Source: Candidatus Microsaccharimonas sossegonensis (lineage in GTDB: Bacteria; Patescibacteriota; Saccharimonadia; Saccharimonadales; Saccharimonadaceae). From it: 64,000 nucleotides of DNA. The notes under the pieces are model-generated. The model was not told the origin of the DNA. It made no database searches and saw only the letters and a program-made list of their open reading frames with translations. The stretch covers positions 479,453 to 543,452 of the forward strand of contig SCKX01000001.1 of NCBI GenBank assembly GCA_004100325.1, read 5' to 3'. Positions 62,097 through 64,000 of this stretch are shown here, in pieces (within the stretch, counting starts at the first letter, position 1; the number at the start of each line of letters is the position of its first letter). The position numbers and the translations under genes are program-made.

Positions 62097-62209
62097 GCGT
62101 CACGGTTTTGTTTCCTTGAGGAGGCCACTCTATGTGTAACTTCGTTAGCCCATGGCGTTCGGCTCGCTCTGATGGGGACATCCTCCTCTAGTAAGCAAAG
62201 CGGTGACGC
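62097..62209. repeat. Long imperfect hairpin between atpC and dus
   Basis: Nucleotides 62097-62124 pair with 62182-62209 in register over 28 positions with three mismatches (104/202, 114/192, 117/189). The 57-nt loop holds a second hairpin, CCCAT (62149-62153) with ATGGG (62172-62176). No U-tract follows on either strand, so a simple terminator is unlikely. It may protect 3' ends of both convergent messages. Confidence 0.85.
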
Positions 62210-62216
62210 TCTCCTG

Positions 62217-63164
62217 CTATTTCCCTAGTAATGCCCGCACTTCATTGGTGCTTTTGGTATGCATCATTTTTTCACGAAGTTCGGATGCCCCTTCGAAGTT
62301 TCGCACATAAATCTTAAAAAATCGTTTTAATGGATCAAACTTTCGAGGTTCGAGTTCCTGACTATATGTATCAAACAAGTCTAGCTGCATGCTTAGCAGC
62401 CCCAGTAACTCTTCTTTGTTGTGTTCACGTTTTTCTTTCGCAAACGCAAACGGATCGCTAAAAATCCCACGACCTATCATTATCCCGTCAACACCGTAGG
62501 TTTTGACCAATTCCAGCCCATGTTCTCGGTCACGAATATCACCGTTAATCGTGAGTAGTGTGTGCGGTGCAATTGCATCACGCAGTGTCTTAATTTCATG
62601 AAGAAGTTCGTAGTGCGCTGGAACTTTGCTCATTTCTTTTCGTGTCCGCAGGTGAACCGTGAGGTTTATGATGTCTTGTTGAAGGATATGCGTCAGCCAT
62701 CCGCTCCACTCTTCGGGCTTCACGTCACCCAGTCGTGTTTTGACGCTCACGGGTAGCCCAGATTTTTTAGCCGCGGCAATCAGCTTGGAGGCGAGTTCCG
62801 GCGTGCGGATAAGTCCGCTACCTCCACCTGTTTTGACAACATCCTTTGCAGGACAGCCCATGTTGATGTCAATGCCAGCGAACCCCTGCTTGGCCAACCC
62901 TTTTGCCATGCATTCAAAATGTTCAGGGTTACTACCCCATATTTGTGCCACTATAGGTTGTTCGTCATCTGTAAATGCTAAACGACCGCGGGTACTGGCG
63001 CGTCCTTTTTCGCTAAAATAACTGGCGGCGTTGGTGAATTCCGTAAAGTAGACATCTGGTCTGCCGGCTGCTTTGACGACATGACGAAATACGACGTCGG
63101 TGACCGCTTCCATCGGAGCCAACGCAAAAAAAGGTTTTGGGAGTTCTTGCCAGAAGTTTTTCAT
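62217..63164 (-). CDS. dus: tRNA-dihydrouridine synthase
   Basis: A 315-residue flavoenzyme reducing uridine to dihydrouridine in tRNA D loops. Blocks: [19 protein letters not shown] (APMxxVTD), [43 protein letters not shown] with the catalytic Cys, [49 protein letters not shown] use the Met at 63164 ([13 protein letters not shown]); the longer frame upstream overlaps the zinc-finger gene and has unnatural composition. Which D-loop position it modifies is not decided. Confidence 0.93.
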   Translation of the reverse strand: MKNFWQELPKPFFALAPMEAVTDVVFRHVVKAAGRPDVYFTEFTNAASYFSEKGRASTRGRLAFTDDEQPIVAQIWGSNPEHFECMAKGLAKQGFAGIDINMGCPAKDVVKTGGGSGLIRTPELASKLIAAAKKSGLPVSVKTRLGDVKPEEWSGWLTHILQQDIINLTVHLRTRKEMSKVPAHYELLHEIKTLRDAIAPHTLLTINGDIRDREHGLELVKTYGVDGIMIGRGIFSDPFAFAKEKREHNKEELLGLLSMQLDLFDTYSQELEPRKFDPLKRFFKIYVRNFEGASELREKMMHTKSTNEVRALLGK

Positions 63165-63304
63165 CGTTATTATTGTCTCACGGATTAGTTGTAAACTAAA
63201 AACGTCTCTTATCGACCACAAGCTTGTTATGATAAATAAGAGACGCAGAGATAGTGAAATCCTCAGCTTTTTGCGAACGGTTTCCCGAACGGTCTCGCGC
63301 ATGG

Positions 63305-63475
63305 TTAGCGCTTCTGTCCGGTACCGCCGCAAGCGGGGCAAGGTGTCGATCCGATCGATCCACGACCACCAATACCGAGGGTGCCGGTACCGCCGCACCT
63401 GTCACAGGGCTTGTTGCCTCGGGCATGTGCTGCTTCCTTGCGTTTTTCATCCTCAGACTTGAACGTTGTAATCAC
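63305..63475 (-). CDS. Small DnaJ-type zinc-finger protein
   Basis: A 56-residue product from a GTG start: [55 protein letters not shown]. The two CxxCGGTG motifs are the zinc-binding repeats of the DnaJ cysteine-rich domain (CxxCxGxG), giving one four-Cys zinc site. No J domain is present. The frame stays open upstream of the GTG to about 63565, so a longer start (for instance a non-ATG codon) cannot be excluded. It follows a 250-nt structured leader and precedes dus by 140 nt. Confidence 0.75.
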   Translation of the reverse strand: MITTFKSEDEKRKEAAHARGNKPCDRCGGTGTLGIGGRGSIGSTPCPACGGTGQKR

Positions 63476-63731
63476 CTTCTCAGGGTGGAATTGGATTGCG
63501 GGAATTAGGTTGCAGGAGGCTTCCTGAAAACTATGAAATGTTTCTGACGACGTTGTCAGAAAATCTCAGGTTTTGCAAGAAGCCTCCAGCCTAAAAGCCT
63601 GGAATCTGGACTCCGCCGTACCATGCGTACGGCAAAAGCGGAAGTTTTTTCACATCTCTGTTAATGTGCAGAGACGGTGTAGAATGTAACCACCATTATG
63701 GCTGCTTACGTCCTACCCCACCGATCATGCA
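63476..63731 (-). ncRNA. Structured 250-nt leader or small RNA
   Basis: From a strong promoter (start about 63731) to the zinc-finger start codon. Stems: GTCTCTG/CAGAGATG (about 63655-63680), GCCGTAC/GTACGGC (about 63615-63635), GAAGCCTCC (63579-63587) with GGAGGCTTC (63515-63523) extended by TCAGG/CCTGA, and an apical TTTCTGAC/GTCAGAAA (63541-63548, 63555-63562) with 6-nt loop. No known riboswitch core was recognised. The 5' part (GGTGGGGTAGGACGTAAGCA) is vaguely SRP-like but lacks the conserved apical loop. Confidence 0.6.
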
Positions 63732-63737
63732 ATAAAT

Positions 63738-63767
63738 ATTATAGCATTTTTTTACCCGTATAGTCAA
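63738..63767 (-). promoter_or_regulatory. Promoter of the zinc-finger leader
   Basis: TTGACT (63762-63767), 18-nt spacer, TATAAT (63738-63743) on the minus strand. Confidence 0.8.
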
Positions 63768-63783
63768 TAGTTCGACAGTGGTT

Positions 63784-64000
63784 CTAGATAGTGCCGTCTA
63801 GTAGGTCTTGTTCGAATTCTAGCAGCCCTTTATAGGAGGATTCATACATGGAAGTATCGGGCAGGTCAAGTTCGATAATATGTTGCCAGACCTTGCCCAC
63901 AAGGGTGGCAAATCGATCTAATTCTGATTGATCAAAATTCAGACGAAGGCTAGCAATTTCGTTGGAACGGTTTGGTTCGACGAATTCCAGGCAGCCTTCA
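63784..64000 (-). CDS. C-terminal end of unidentified protein (partial)
   Basis: The last 71 codons of a minus-strand gene entering from the right edge, ending in TAG. The peptide (EGCLEFVEPNRSNEIASLRL, NFDQSELDRFATLVGKVWQH, IIELDLPDTSMYESSYKGLL, EFEQDLLDGTI) is acidic and could belong to the end of a PD-(D/E)XK/RecB-like nuclease, but that rests on a vague resemblance. Codon pattern and length without stops support coding. Confidence 0.6.
   Translation of the reverse strand, partial: EGCLEFVEPNRSNEIASLRLNFDQSELDRFATLVGKVWQHIIELDLPDTSMYESSYKGLLEFEQDLLDGTI

Noticed and set aside
63196-63450. 84-codon minus-strand ORF and the long N-terminal extension of dus
   Set aside because: Both are alternate frames of the CxxCGGTG micro-gene and its downstream spacer; Arg/Ser/Thr-biased and unlike Dus proteins.
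63640-63731. SRP RNA, because of GTAAGCAGCCATAA
   Set aside because: The conserved apical tetraloop and symmetric internal loop cannot be drawn; similarity is limited to a short string.

Overview
The window looks like a chromosome segment of a Candidatus Saccharibacteria (TM7, Patescibacteria/CPR) member. The inference rests on the gene content (a MraZ/RsmH cell-wall cluster, prepilin-like proteins, a chromosomal TraG/VirD4-like ATPase, a HARE-HTH sigma-like regulator, DUF3048, many small lineage-type hypotheticals), on use of the standard genetic code with TGA as stop, and on many genes whose -10 box lies only 6-10 nt before the start codon, as expected for leaderless mRNAs. No species name is claimed.

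Layout. 1-7160 (mostly +): end of glycyl-tRNA synthetase, a large prepilin-like protein, DUF427, an OB-fold-like membrane protein, RNase HI, hypotheticals, a Pif1-type helicase, a GH1 beta-glucosidase and a small membrane protein. 7290-15760 (+): division and cell-wall cluster mraZ-rsmH-ftsL-ftsI-mraY-ftsW-murG-ftsQ; mraZ is preceded by three GTGGG boxes at 10-bp spacing that overlap its promoter. 15757-16427 holds no gene I can support. 16428-26092 (-): TraG-like ATPase, a nested palindromic element, sigma-region-4/HARE-HTH regulator, prepilin, topA, dprA, a plus-strand non-coding RNA locus, and pth. 26185-29228: membrane protein, der, hypothetical, pseudouridine synthase. 29256-38673 (-): two histidine kinase/response regulator pairs, secreted surface proteins, a second non-coding RNA locus, tRNA-Glu, DUF3048. 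38758-51427: gltX, membrane proteins, PEGA protein, sortase, tRNA-Leu, kinase-like proteins, exonuclease III, smpB, two glycosyltransferases, a hydrolase, a glutaredoxin. 51598-55509: a 1303-residue glycine-rich surface protein with a prepilin-like N terminus. 55550-62088: complete F1Fo ATP synthase operon atpI-B-E-F-H-A-G-D-C. 62097-64000 (-): a long hairpin, dus, a 56-codon zinc-finger gene missed by length cut-offs, its 250-nt structured leader, and the end of an unidentified gene.

Working together: the dcw cluster, sortase, prepilins, glycine-rich adhesin, glycosyltransferases and two sensor systems point to a cell built around its surface; ATP synthase, GH1 and glutaredoxin are the few metabolic genes. 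The most unusual sequence signal is non-coding: a set of intergenic loci (19141-19404, 25146-25509, 34033-34506, 62097-62209, 63476-63731) with long stems, complementary loops, pseudoknots or competing pairings, several with consensus promoters and terminators. I could not assign these to RNase P, tmRNA or SRP RNA from signature motifs.
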